Below are positions 1-8,310 of a stretch of 64,000 nucleotides of DNA, in pieces. Numbering within the stretch: position 1 is the first letter of the stretch; each line of letters begins with the position of its first letter. The DNA comes from Streptomyces sp. NBC_01788. Its GTDB lineage: Bacteria; Actinomycetota; Actinomycetes; Streptomycetales; Streptomycetaceae. The stretch lies in the NCBI RefSeq assembly GCF_035917575.1, contig NZ_CP109090.1, forward strand, positions 1,612,001 to 1,676,000, written 5' to 3'. A model generated the notes under the pieces. That model was given only the letters and a program-made list of their open reading frames with translations. It was not told the origin of the DNA and made no database searches. Position numbers and translations under genes: made by a program.

Positions 1-2
1 TG

Positions 3-167
3 CTCGGCTCATGGGACCTGGAGCGGGCGCGGGAGGCGAGCTGGTCGGCCGCGCGGGCGCTGTGGGCGCTGCGCCGACTGCCCGACGTGGCCGAGGAGTT
101 CGCCCGGCGGCTGGACGCGGCGGTCGGCTTCGACTGCCGCATGATGCTCACTCCGCTGTCCGGCTGA
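3..167 (+). CDS. C-terminal fragment of an unidentified conserved protein
   Basis: An open frame enters from the left edge and stops with TGA at 165-167, giving 54 visible residues and no start. The fragment is rich in Arg, Ala and Trp, with a run of helical character (residues WSAARALWALRRLP) and the ending MLTPLSG. It resembles the C-terminal end of the DUF5995 family as I remember it, but this is a weak recollection from a short fragment and no function can be given. The gene is on the same strand as the oxidoreductase that follows 91 bases later. Confidence 0.5.
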   Translation, partial: LGSWDLERAREASWSAARALWALRRLPDVAEEFARRLDAAVGFDCRMMLTPLSG

Positions 168-258
168 TCCGGACATCCACGGGCACCTTCCCGGAACAGC
201 CTCATGATCACTGTACGTTGACCACGGGACACGGACGATCACGAAGGAGCGCACCGTC

Positions 259-1191
259 ATGGCGACCCGGCTGGGAATCGGTCTTCCGCAGAACCGTCAG
301 TACGACCTCGGCAGGGACGTGCCCGACGTGGCACGCGCCGTGGAGCGCATCGGCTACGACAGCGTGTGGGTCTACGAGCGGGCCCTGTTCCCGGAGCCCG
401 CCACGCAGGGGCTGTACGGCATGGAGGGCGTGCCCTGGCCCGACTCCTACCGGCACGTGGCCGACCCGCTGGTCACCCTCGCCCTGGCCGCGGCGGTCAC
501 CGAGCGGGTCGGGCTGGGCACCAGCGTGCTGGTCGCGCCGCTGCACGTGCCGTTCCAGCTCGCCCGGTCCCTCGCCTCGCTGGACGCGGCCTCGGGCGGC
601 CGGGTGATCGCCGGCTTCGGCACGGGCTGGTCCGTGGACGAGTACGCGGCGACGGGGATCCGGCCGATCAAGGAGCGCGGCCGGGTGCTGGACGAGGTGA
701 TCGACGTCTGCAGGGCCGTGTGGGGGCCCGACCCGGTGCGCTACGACGGCCGTATCACGAAGATCGAGTCGGCCGTGGTGGGCCCCAAGCCGGCCCGGCC
801 GATCCCGATCCTGCTGGCCGCGAGCACCCGCAGGGCCAGGGAGCGGCTCGTCGAGCACGCCGACGGCTGGCTGCCGGTGGCCGCGGGCGGCGCCGAGCGG
901 CTCGCGAGCCAGTGGGACGCGGTGCGGGACCTGGCCGCCGAGCGGGGCCGGCAGCAGCCGATCCGGACGGTGCTGCGGGTGAACGCGACGTACTCGGCCA
1001 AGGCGTACGACGGTGCCGGGCGCCGGCCCTTCCAGGGCAACGCGGCCCAGATCGCCGAGGACCTCCTCGCCTACGCGGCGATCGGCCTGGAGGAGATCCT
1101 GATCGATGTGCAGGGCCGCATGCGGGACGCCGAGGAGCTCAAGGACGTCGCCGCTGAGGTGTTCGGGGCTGCGCGGGCGGCCGGGGTGTGA
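259..1191 (+). CDS. LLM-class F420-dependent oxidoreductase
   Basis: A 310-residue luciferase-like (bacterial luciferase fold, TIM barrel) oxidoreductase. The N-terminus LGIGLPQN, the segment VGLGTSVLVAPLHVPFQLAR near residue 80 and GGRVIAGFGTGWSVDEY near residue 115 are typical of the actinobacterial TIGR03619-type subfamily, whose members generally use reduced cofactor F420 rather than FMN. The substrate cannot be told from sequence. ATG at 259 is preceded by AAGGAG at about 244-249, so the start is well supported. It converges with davB, separated by only 16 bases. F420 use is a family inference; it fits a Streptomyces host. Confidence 0.88.
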   Translation: MATRLGIGLPQNRQYDLGRDVPDVARAVERIGYDSVWVYERALFPEPATQGLYGMEGVPWPDSYRHVADPLVTLALAAAVTERVGLGTSVLVAPLHVPFQLARSLASLDAASGGRVIAGFGTGWSVDEYAATGIRPIKERGRVLDEVIDVCRAVWGPDPVRYDGRITKIESAVVGPKPARPIPILLAASTRRARERLVEHADGWLPVAAGGAERLASQWDAVRDLAAERGRQQPIRTVLRVNATYSAKAYDGAGRRPFQGNAAQIAEDLLAYAAIGLEEILIDVQGRMRDAEELKDVAAEVFGAARAAGV

Positions 1192-1207
1192 CCGCCCTCA
1201 ACTCCTC

Positions 1208-2920
1208 TCAGTCCTCCGGGAGTTCGACCGGGGCGATCTCGTCGTAGACGTCGCCGGGGCCGGGGTTGGCCGGGTCGGTGCCGCCGCCGAACTGGTGCAT
1301 GACGCCCCAGACCGCGTTCAGCGCGGTCTGCACGGCACCCTCGGCCCACCCGGCCGTCCAGGAGATGTCGTCGCCGGCGAGGAAGACACCCCGCTTGTCC
1401 TCGGGCAGCCGGTCCTGCATGAAGTGGGTGAACAGGCGCCGCTGGTAGCGGTAGTGGCCGGGCAGGTTGGCCTTGAACGCGCCCATGAAGTAGGGCTCGT
1501 TCTCCCAGGACACGGTCACCGGGCTGCCGATGACGTGCTTGCGGATGTTCACGTTCGGATAGATCTCCGACAGTGACTTCAGCATGACCTCCATCCGCTC
1601 GTTCGCGGACAGCGGCAGCCACTTCAGGCTGTCGTCGCACCAGGTGTAGGAGAGGCAGATGACGGCGGGCCTGTCCGGGCCGTCGTCAAGCAGGTAGGTG
1701 CCGCGGGTCATGCGGTCGGTGAGCGTCATCGACATCACGTCCCGGCCGGTCGGCTCGCCCTTGTCGTCGACGGCCTTGTCCAGCCAGAAGGGCCGGTCCA
1801 CGGGCACGAACAGCTTGCTGGACTCCATGTAGTGGGTGCGCTCGATCGCGGTCCAGTGGTCGATCGGGAAGAGCGCGTCGTCGCACTGGACCTTGGACAG
1901 CAGCATCCAGGACTGGGCGGTGAAGATGGCCGCCTGGTAGGTACGGATGTCGCCGTTCGCGTCCGTCACCGTGATGCGGTTGTTCGCGGTGCGGTGCAGC
2001 CGGGTGACCGCGGGGCGCGGTTCGCCGTCCACGTGCAGGGACTTCAGCGACGTGCCGTAGGGCCAGTGGACGATCTTCTCCGGCTCGCGCTCCCACAGCC
2101 GCAGAGGCAGTTGCTGCGAGCCGCCCACGATGCCGCGGTGGTGGTCGTCGGCCTCGGTGTAGACGACGCGCAGGATCTCCAGGATGGAGTTGGGGAAGTC
2201 GGTGTCCCAGCCGCCGGTGCCGAAGCCGACCTGACCGAAGATCTCCCGGTGCCGGAAGGATCTGAAGGCCTCGGAGTCGCACAGGAAACCGTAGAAGGTC
2301 TGGTTGTCGAGCTTCTCGACCAGCCGGGACCAGATCTCGCGGATGCGCGGCACATCGCGCTCGCGCAGGGCGCGGTTCATGTCGGAGAAGTCGGCGCCCT
2401 CCTCCAGGCATCTGTTCCAGGCGTCCGCCACGTCCCGGTAGACCTGCGGCAGGTCGTCGATGGTCTCGGCGTAGTGCGACTCGCCCTTGAGGTCGACGAC
2501 GGTCGACGGGGTCGCCTCGGCCAGCGGGTTGGGGAAGGGCCGGGTCTCGAGGCCCACCAGGTCGATGTAGTGCTGGAGGGCGGTCGAGGACGGCGGGAAG
2601 CGCATGGCGCCCATCTCGGCGGTCAGCGACTCGTCGCAGCCCTCGAAACCGACGGTGCGCAGCCGGCCGCCGATCCGGTCGGCCTCGTAGACGACGGGCT
2701 TGAGGCCCATCTTCATCAGCTCGTAGGCGGCGACGATGCCGGACAGGCCGCCGCCGATGATCGCGACCTCGGTGCCGTGCTCGGTCGCGGGGACCTGGCC
2801 GAGGCCCGCCGGGTGGGCGAGGAAGTCGTCGTACGCGTACGGGAAGTCCGGGCCGAACATGGTGATCGGCGGCTGCTGCTCGTCTGCGTGCTCGACGGCG
2901 TTGGGCACCGTGGACGTCAT
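1208..2920 (-). CDS. davB: L-lysine 2-monooxygenase (FAD amine oxidase family)
   Basis: A 570-residue flavoprotein of the monoamine oxidase / amino acid 2-monooxygenase family. It shows the dinucleotide-binding GGGLSG at 56-61, the acidic residue ending the second strand (E79), GGR at 84-86 and the C-terminal FAD motif AGDDISWTAGWAEGA from 515. Long stretches, for example ITMFGPDFPYAYDD at 19-32 and GQVGFGTGGWDTDFPN, agree closely with my memory of Pseudomonas putida DavB, which oxidatively decarboxylates L-lysine to 5-aminovaleramide. The partner amidase gene lies 50 bases upstream on the same strand, which strengthens the lysine assignment over tryptophan or phenylalanine monooxygenase. ATG at 2918-2920 follows AGGAG by about 8 bases. 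The frame runs open far upstream, but that extension overlaps davA and is not coding. Confidence 0.85.
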   Translation of the reverse strand: MTSTVPNAVEHADEQQPPITMFGPDFPYAYDDFLAHPAGLGQVPATEHGTEVAIIGGGLSGIVAAYELMKMGLKPVVYEADRIGGRLRTVGFEGCDESLTAEMGAMRFPPSSTALQHYIDLVGLETRPFPNPLAEATPSTVVDLKGESHYAETIDDLPQVYRDVADAWNRCLEEGADFSDMNRALRERDVPRIREIWSRLVEKLDNQTFYGFLCDSEAFRSFRHREIFGQVGFGTGGWDTDFPNSILEILRVVYTEADDHHRGIVGGSQQLPLRLWEREPEKIVHWPYGTSLKSLHVDGEPRPAVTRLHRTANNRITVTDANGDIRTYQAAIFTAQSWMLLSKVQCDDALFPIDHWTAIERTHYMESSKLFVPVDRPFWLDKAVDDKGEPTGRDVMSMTLTDRMTRGTYLLDDGPDRPAVICLSYTWCDDSLKWLPLSANERMEVMLKSLSEIYPNVNIRKHVIGSPVTVSWENEPYFMGAFKANLPGHYRYQRRLFTHFMQDRLPEDKRGVFLAGDDISWTAGWAEGAVQTALNAVWGVMHQFGGGTDPANPGPGDVYDEIAPVELPED

Positions 2921-2970
2921 GGGGTACGGACTCCTTGCGCGAAAGTACTGGGGTGGGGGGTTCGGGTGGT

Positions 2971-3759
2971 TCAGACGAGGGACCCGTAGAGGCCGGGGCG
3001 GCGGCCCTCCAGATACGGGTTGGTCTCGCGGGAGGCGGCGAGGAACGCGGGGTCGGCGTCCGCGAGGACCAGTTCCTCGGACCGTCCGGCGCGGGTGCGG
3101 GCCGCCCCGTCCGGGCCGGCCAGGGCGGAGAGCCCGACGAACTCGAACTCGCCCTCGGTTCCGGCCCGGTTGACGTAGGCGATGTACATCTGGTTCTCGA
3201 AGGCGCGCACCGGGACCAGGGATTCGGCGACGAACTGGAACGGGTGCATCAGCGCCGTCGGGACGACGAGGAGGTCGGTGCCGGCCAGGGCGTGGGCGCG
3301 TACGTTCTCCGGGAACTCCACGTCGTAGCAGATGATCAGGCCGACGGTCAGTCCGTTCAGCTCGGCCTGGACGACCGGCTGCTCGCCCGGTGTGAACTGG
3401 GCGTGCTCGAAGTCGCCGAACAGGTGCGTCTTGCGGTAGTTGGCGAGGCGGGTGCCGTCGGCGGAGATCAGCTGGACGGAGTTGTGGACCGTCTCGCCGT
3501 CCCGCTCCGGGTAGCCGTAGGCGACGGCCAGTCCGTGCCGGCAGGCCAGTTCGGCGACCGCGTCCGCCCAGTCGCCGTCGGCGGCCTCGGCGAGCCGGCC
3601 GATGTCGTCGCCGATCGCGTATCCGGTCAGGAACAGCTCCGACGTCGCCAGCAGCCCGGCCCCGGCGGCGGCGGCCCGGCCGGCGGCGGCGTCGAGGAGC
3701 TTGAGGTTCTCGCCGACGGAACCGGGACGGCCGGAGCTCTGGAGCAGGGCGGTGCGCAT
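2971..3759 (-). CDS. davA: 5-aminovaleramidase (nitrilase superfamily)
   Basis: A 262-residue carbon-nitrogen hydrolase with the complete catalytic triad of the nitrilase superfamily: E41 in SELFLTGY, K110 in NYRKTHLFG and C144 in LIICYDVEFPE. The segments around K110 and C144 match P. putida DavA as I recall it. The predicted reaction is hydrolysis of 5-aminovaleramide to 5-aminovalerate and ammonia, the second step of the oxidative lysine degradation route whose first enzyme is encoded just downstream. It is the first gene of the operon; a promoter and possible operator lie at 3800-3836. Length is normal for the family. Other small-amide substrates remain possible. Confidence 0.82.
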   Translation of the reverse strand: MRTALLQSSGRPGSVGENLKLLDAAAGRAAAAGAGLLATSELFLTGYAIGDDIGRLAEAADGDWADAVAELACRHGLAVAYGYPERDGETVHNSVQLISADGTRLANYRKTHLFGDFEHAQFTPGEQPVVQAELNGLTVGLIICYDVEFPENVRAHALAGTDLLVVPTALMHPFQFVAESLVPVRAFENQMYIAYVNRAGTEGEFEFVGLSALAGPDGAARTRAGRSEELVLADADPAFLAASRETNPYLEGRRPGLYGSLV

Positions 3760-3799
3760 GGATGTTCCTCAGCGGGACGGGGCATCGGGGGTCGGTTAG

Positions 3800-3829
3800 A
3801 CCGTATGTTCGCCCGTCTCCGGCGGACAA
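3800..3829 (-). promoter_or_regulatory. predicted davAB promoter, -35 inside an inverted repeat
   Basis: On the minus strand TTGTCC (3829-3824) is followed 18 bases later by TACGGT (3805-3800), a good sigma-HrdB type promoter. The -35 forms the centre of a perfect inverted repeat, CTCCGGC at 3817-3823 and GCCGGAG at 3830-3836, so a bound repressor would block it. Upstream, GTTGCG recurs at 3839, 3861 and 3891 on the plus strand, two of the copies preceded by CGAATC or CGATTC. The promoter call is from pattern only. Confidence 0.5.
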
Positions 3830-3971
3830 GCCGGAGCCGTTGCGTGCCGGTGAGCGAATCGTTGCGTACAACCAGGATGAACGGCGATTCGTTGCGCCCC
3901 CGCGGGACGAGGTCGCAGCACGGGTCCCGCAGGCTCCCGCAGCGGCTCCGGGCCGACCGCCCGGGCGCTCG

Positions 3972-5456
3972 CTACGCGCCGCGCCGGCCTCGGTGGCCCG
4001 CTGGGACGCTGAAGGCGGTCACGACCGCCGCGTGGTCCGAGGGCCAGTCGTTGCCGGCCACGTCCGGCCAGGGCCTCGGGGTGCCCCTGACGTACGTCCG
4101 GGAGTCGAGCACCCGCAGCCCTCGGTGCAGCACGTAGTCGATGCGGTCCAGCGGCTCGGGCCGCCCGCTGCCGTCCTCGTGCACCGGGTGGATCGGTGAC
4201 CAGGTGTGCCCCGGGTCGGCGGCCGGGTCCGGACGGGCCTCGCGGTAGGAGTCGCGCAGCCCCGCCTCCTCGGCCGCCTTCGTCACCGGCCAGGCGACGT
4301 CCGGCCGATCCAGGTGGGAGGGACAGTTGAAGTCACCGGCCAGGACGACCGGTACGGCCGGGTCGCCCTCCTCGTCGATCCGGCGCAGGGCGTCGCGCAT
4401 CTGCGCCAAACGCACCTCCTCGTGGGCGATCAGCAGGTCCGCCGCGAGCCCGTCGAAGGCCGACTCGTACGGGCCGTAGGGCGTGTAGTGCAGGTGGGCC
4501 GTCCAGACGTCGACCTCGCGGCCCGGCGCGAGCGCGATACGGACCCCGGCGGCGCCGTAGAACCCGACGTCCGGGTCGCCGAGGTGCGCGGTGATCGGGT
4601 GGCGGCTGATGACGCCGAGGTTCTCGCCGGCCCGGTGGTGGTACCAGCCGAGTTCCCCGGCGAGTTCCTGGGCCGCGGTGCCCCCGGTCTCCTGCAGGCC
4701 CACGACGTCCGCACCGCACTCCAGGATCGCCTCGAGCTGCTTGGCCCGGTGGTCGTCGACCTTGCTCCCGCCGAGCCAGAGGTTCCAGCTCATCACCCGC
4801 AGTTCGCCGCTCACCATGGCGGACAGCTCCTCGGGGGTGACGCCGGTCAGGCTCTCGCGCAGCCTGCGTCCGGGTGCCGCGTCGATGGGGGCGAGCGACG
4901 GCACGGCGAGCACCGCGCACCCGGCCGCCTCGGCGGAGCTGACGCCGGTCTGCGTGTCCTCGACGGCCACGCAGGCGGCGGGGTCGACACCCAGGGCGCG
5001 GCAGGCGGCGAGGTAGGGGTCGGGCGCGGGCTTGGTGCGGTCGGTGTCGTCGGCGGTGACGGACACCGTCAGGCGCCCGGGGCCGAGGACGCCGAGCACG
5101 ATGTCGGCGACGGTGCGGGGCGACGCGGTCACCAGGGCGGTGGGTACGCCCTCCCGGGCGAGGGCGTCGAGCAGGTCGAGGGCGCCGGGGCGGGGCACGG
5201 TGCCGGTGCGGACGCGGTCGGTGAACTCCCGGTGCAGTTCACGGGCCACGTCCGCGGCCGGTGCGCCGCAGGCCGCGGCCAGCCAGCCCGCCGTGTGCTC
5301 GACGGGGCGGCCGAGCACCTCTGGCTGGTCCGCCTCGGTCAGGGGTCTGCCGGCGACGTGTTCCACCGCCTCCCACCACAGCCGCTCGGTGTCGACGAGC
5401 GTGCCGTCCATGTCGAACAGGACGGCCTGGAGGGGGAGCCGGGGGCAGGGGGTCAC
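3972..5456 (-). CDS. HAD phosphatase fused to EEP-family phosphodiesterase/phosphatase
   Basis: One uninterrupted frame of 494 residues holds two enzymes. Residues 1 to about 205 are a HAD-IA hydrolase: FDMDGTLVDT with D15 and D17, the Thr motif LVTASP, the Lys in DRTKPAPDPY and the acidic motif VAVEDTQTG. Residues 214-494 are an endonuclease/exonuclease/phosphatase domain: MSWNLWLGG, the metal-binding Glu in LQETGG, the AGDFNCPSH motif and the terminal WPSDHAAVV. Both sets of catalytic residues look intact. It is the last gene of the ABC importer operon (53-68 bases after the ATPase), so phosphate removal from an imported phosphoester is a reasonable inference. I chose GTG at 5456 because AAAGAG precedes it; GTG at 5471 is in frame too. 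An ATG at 4817 behind GAGGAG could start the EEP part alone. Confidence 0.8.
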   Translation of the reverse strand: MTPCPRLPLQAVLFDMDGTLVDTERLWWEAVEHVAGRPLTEADQPEVLGRPVEHTAGWLAAACGAPAADVARELHREFTDRVRTGTVPRPGALDLLDALAREGVPTALVTASPRTVADIVLGVLGPGRLTVSVTADDTDRTKPAPDPYLAACRALGVDPAACVAVEDTQTGVSSAEAAGCAVLAVPSLAPIDAAPGRRLRESLTGVTPEELSAMVSGELRVMSWNLWLGGSKVDDHRAKQLEAILECGADVVGLQETGGTAAQELAGELGWYHHRAGENLGVISRHPITAHLGDPDVGFYGAAGVRIALAPGREVDVWTAHLHYTPYGPYESAFDGLAADLLIAHEEVRLAQMRDALRRIDEEGDPAVPVVLAGDFNCPSHLDRPDVAWPVTKAAEEAGLRDSYREARPDPAADPGHTWSPIHPVHEDGSGRPEPLDRIDYVLHRGLRVLDSRTYVRGTPRPWPDVAGNDWPSDHAAVVTAFSVPAGHRGRRGA

Positions 5457-5524
5457 GTGGTTCTCTTTCACAGCGGGTTCTTCAGGACCGGTTCTTCACG
5501 ACTGGCTGTCTCACAGCTGGGGCT

Positions 5525-6607
5525 TCACGACTCCCGCGGGCGCTCCGCCACAAGGACGGGCCGCTCGGGCAGCGACACGCTCACGGCGGTGCCTGCCGCG
5601 AGCCCGGCGGCCTCGTGCGCGGGCAGGTCGGCCTTCACCTCGGTGGCGTCCGCCAGCCTGACGGTGATCCGGACGGTCGCACCGAGGAAAGCGGTGGCGG
5701 CCACCCGCGCGCCGCCGTCCTCGGCCGCCCGCACCTGGACTGCCTCGGGCCGCACGAGCACGTCCACCTCGCTCGCCGCGGGCGCCGCACCGTCGACCGG
5801 CAGCCGCTGCCCGAGCACCTCGACGCCGCCGTCGGACAGCCGGCCCGGGATCCGGCTCATCGTGCCGACGAACTCGGCGACGAAAGCGGTCGCGGGGCGG
5901 TTGTACAACTCGCCCGGAGGCGCGCACTGTTCGAGCCGCCCGGCGCGCATCACGGCGACCCGGTCGGCGATCGACAGGGCCTCCTCCTGGTCGTGCGTCA
6001 CGAACAGGGTGGTGATGCGGAGTTCCTGCTGGAGCCTGCGGATCTCCTCGCGCAGGGTCAGCCGGACCTTCGCGTCGAGGGCCGACAGCGGCTCGTCGAG
6101 GAGCAGGACCCGGGGGCGCAGGGCGAGCGCGCGGGCCAGCGCGATCCGCTGCTGCTGACCGCCGGAGAGCTGGTGCGGGAATCGGTCGCCCTTGTCGGCG
6201 AGGCCCACCAGCTCCAGCAACTCCGCGGCACGGGACCGGCGTTCGGCCGTACGCACCTTGCGCATCCGCAGTCCGAATGCGACGTTGTCGCGGGCGCTCA
6301 GGTGCGGGAAGAGGCTGTACGACTGGAAGACCATCCCGGCGTCGCGGCGATGGGCAGGGACGCGGGTGACGTCGACTCCGTCCACCAGCACCTCACCGGA
6401 GTCGGGGTGTTCGAACCCGGCGAGCATGCGCAGCGCGGTGGTCTTGCCGCAGCCGGAGGGCCCGAGCAGCGCCAGGAACTCCCCCGGCCGCACGGTCAGG
6501 TCGAGTCCGTCGAGGGCGACGGTGGCGCCGAACTCCCGGCGCAGTTGGCGGAATTCGACGGTGGCGGCCTGCGTCGTGGTGGTCGTCTCAAGAGTGGTGG
6601 CGGTCAT
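5525..6607 (-). CDS. ABC importer ATP-binding protein
   Basis: A 360-residue ATPase with Walker A GPSGCGKTT at 49-57, Q-loop in VFQSYSLFPH, signature LSGGQQQR at 147-154 and Walker B VLLLDEPLSALD at 167-178. The C-terminal 120 residues form a TOBE/OB-type domain, as in importers of the polyamine, iron, thiamine and aminoethylphosphonate group. It energises the two permeases encoded immediately upstream (3 bases from the second permease stop). The first 15 residues are a Thr-rich tail without homology. The substrate is unknown. Confidence 0.92.
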   Translation of the reverse strand: MTATTLETTTTTQAATVEFRQLRREFGATVALDGLDLTVRPGEFLALLGPSGCGKTTALRMLAGFEHPDSGEVLVDGVDVTRVPAHRRDAGMVFQSYSLFPHLSARDNVAFGLRMRKVRTAERRSRAAELLELVGLADKGDRFPHQLSGGQQQRIALARALALRPRVLLLDEPLSALDAKVRLTLREEIRRLQQELRITTLFVTHDQEEALSIADRVAVMRAGRLEQCAPPGELYNRPATAFVAEFVGTMSRIPGRLSDGGVEVLGQRLPVDGAAPAASEVDVLVRPEAVQVRAAEDGGARVAATAFLGATVRITVRLADATEVKADLPAHEAAGLAAGTAVSVSLPERPVLVAERPRES

Positions 6608-6610
6608 GGT

Positions 6611-7426
6611 TCATCCCCGGGACGAAGCGGTTCGGGTGCGTCCGCCGGCACCGGCGAGCGCGAGAAGCAGTGCCCAGGTCACAAGGAGACTGAGCACGGA
6701 GACGGCGACGGACATCTGGGCCTGCGAGCCGCCGATGCTGAAGATCCACACGGCGAAGGGCCGGAAGCCCAGCAACTGGGCCACGGTGAACTCGCCGAGG
6801 ACCAGCGCCAGGGTGAGGAAGGCGGCGTTCAGCAGCGCCCCGCGCAGATTGGGCAGCACGGACCGGATCAGTGCCTGCGGCCAGGAGGCCCCGCAGCTGC
6901 GGGCGGCCTCGACCAGGGTCCGCACGTCGATCGCGCGGAGCCCGGCGTCCAGGGCCCGGTACACGAAGGGCAGCGCCAGTACGACGTAGGCGAGGACCAG
7001 CACGACGGGGAAGTCCGGGTCCTGCAGTGCCACGAACGTCTGGAACAGCGGGGTGCGTGACAGGTACTCGGGTCCCCACTTCAGCACGGTCGCGATCCCC
7101 GCGACGTACGCGATCGGCGGCACGACCAGCGGCAGCAGACACACCACTTCGACGACAGGCCGCAGCCGGGACGCGCCGAGCCGGAGCGCGACCATGGCGG
7201 GGACCATCAGCAGCAGCACGACGACGATGGTGGCGGCGGCCAGCTCCAGCGACAGCAGCAGGCTGGAGACGAAGCCCTCCGTGGAGACGATCCGCGTGTA
7301 GGCGTCGAAGGTGACGCCCCGGCCCGGCACGTCGACCGTGAACACCACGGACGCGGCGAGCGGGATCAGGAAGTACAGCGCGGCAAGACCGAGGACGGCC
7401 CACCGCCACGGGTTCAGGCGAGCCAT
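6611..7426 (-). CDS. ABC importer permease 2
   Basis: A 271-residue inner-membrane permease with a first membrane segment at about 8-30 and at least five further hydrophobic stretches. The EAA-type loop reads EAARSCGASWPQALIRSVLPNLRGAL, the contact with the ATPase. ATG at 7426 lies 13 bases inside the end of the preceding permease gene, suggesting translational coupling. The longer open frame to 8239 is out of phase with the upstream permease and is not coding. Family: binding-protein-dependent transport inner-membrane component. Confidence 0.9.
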   Translation of the reverse strand: MARLNPWRWAVLGLAALYFLIPLAASVVFTVDVPGRGVTFDAYTRIVSTEGFVSSLLLSLELAAATIVVVLLLMVPAMVALRLGASRLRPVVEVVCLLPLVVPPIAYVAGIATVLKWGPEYLSRTPLFQTFVALQDPDFPVVLVLAYVVLALPFVYRALDAGLRAIDVRTLVEAARSCGASWPQALIRSVLPNLRGALLNAAFLTLALVLGEFTVAQLLGFRPFAVWIFSIGGSQAQMSVAVSVLSLLVTWALLLALAGAGGRTRTASSRG

Positions 7427-8310
7427 CGGGCGCTCCGGCGTTGCAGGGGCAGGTACACGGCCATGACCAGGCCCGCCACCAGGACCATGTCGAGGCTGAG
7501 GGCGAGGGCCACGTGCTCCTGGCCGACCAGCACGTTGCCCGAGAGGGCGTCGGCGATCTGCAGGGTGACCAGCGGCACCGAGCTGCCGACCATGGCGGCG
7601 GCGGTGGCGTAGGCGGCGAAGGCGCTGCCGAAGAGCAGGACCAGCCCGCCGAGCAGCGACGGCGCGAGGACGGGCAGGGCGACGTGCCGCCAGTACTGCA
7701 CGGCCGTGGCACCGCTGTTCTGCGCCGCCTCCCGCCACTGGGAGCGCAGGCCGTCCAGCGCGGGAGTGATGGTGAGCACCATCAGCGGGATCAGGAAATA
7801 GAGGTAGACGATCACCAGGCCCCAGAAGCTGTACAGGTCCCAGCCCTTCTCGGTCAGACCGAGGTGCCGGGTCAGCACACCGGCGTTGCCGAGGGTGGCG
7901 ACGAAGGCGAACGCCAGCGGGACGCCGCCGAAGTTGGCGAGCACTCCGGATGCGGTGAGCACGGACTCGCGCAGCACGCGGGAGCGGGAGGTCACGACCG
8001 CCTGCGCGAGCGGCAGCCCGAGCAGGGCCGCGAGCCCGGCGGCCACGGCGGACAGCTTGACGCTGCCGAGCAGGGCGGTCAGGTAGGCGCCGTCCAGGGA
8101 GGTCGTCAGGTTGGCCGTGGTGTGGGACTCGGCTCCCGTCGCCGGGTCCTGGACGGTGAACGCGCCGTTCAGCATCGCCAGGGCGGGCAGCCCGAAGGCG
8201 AGCGAGGTGAAGGCGAGCAGAGGGACGACGGCGAGCCATCCCGGGGCGCGGCGCCGCCGCTTCACCGAAGCGGCGGGCGCCACGTCCGCCCGCGTGAGGG
8301 CGGTGGTCAT
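7414..8310 (-). CDS. ABC importer permease 1
   Basis: A 298-residue permease of the same family as its downstream partner. An Arg-rich cytoplasmic start (residues 1-24) is followed by a membrane segment (WLAVVPLLAFTSLAFGLPAL), a periplasmic loop and five more hydrophobic stretches. The EAA-like loop REAAQNSGATAVQYWRHVALPVLAPSLLGG contacts the ATPase. The start ATG overlaps the stop of the binding-protein gene (ATGA at 8307-8310). With permease 2 it would form the heterodimeric channel. Confidence 0.9.
   Translation of the reverse strand: MTTALTRADVAPAASVKRRRRAPGWLAVVPLLAFTSLAFGLPALAMLNGAFTVQDPATGAESHTTANLTTSLDGAYLTALLGSVKLSAVAAGLAALLGLPLAQAVVTSRSRVLRESVLTASGVLANFGGVPLAFAFVATLGNAGVLTRHLGLTEKGWDLYSFWGLVIVYLYFLIPLMVLTITPALDGLRSQWREAAQNSGATAVQYWRHVALPVLAPSLLGGLVLLFGSAFAAYATAAAMVGSSVPLVTLQIADALSGNVLVGQEHVALALSLDMVLVAGLVMAVYLPLQRRSARWLA

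Noticed and set aside
1208..3871. 887-codon open frame suggesting davB fused to an upstream domain
   Set aside because: The upstream part overlaps davA in another frame, has shadow-like Arg/Pro/Gly composition, and davB has its own ATG with AGGAG at 2920.
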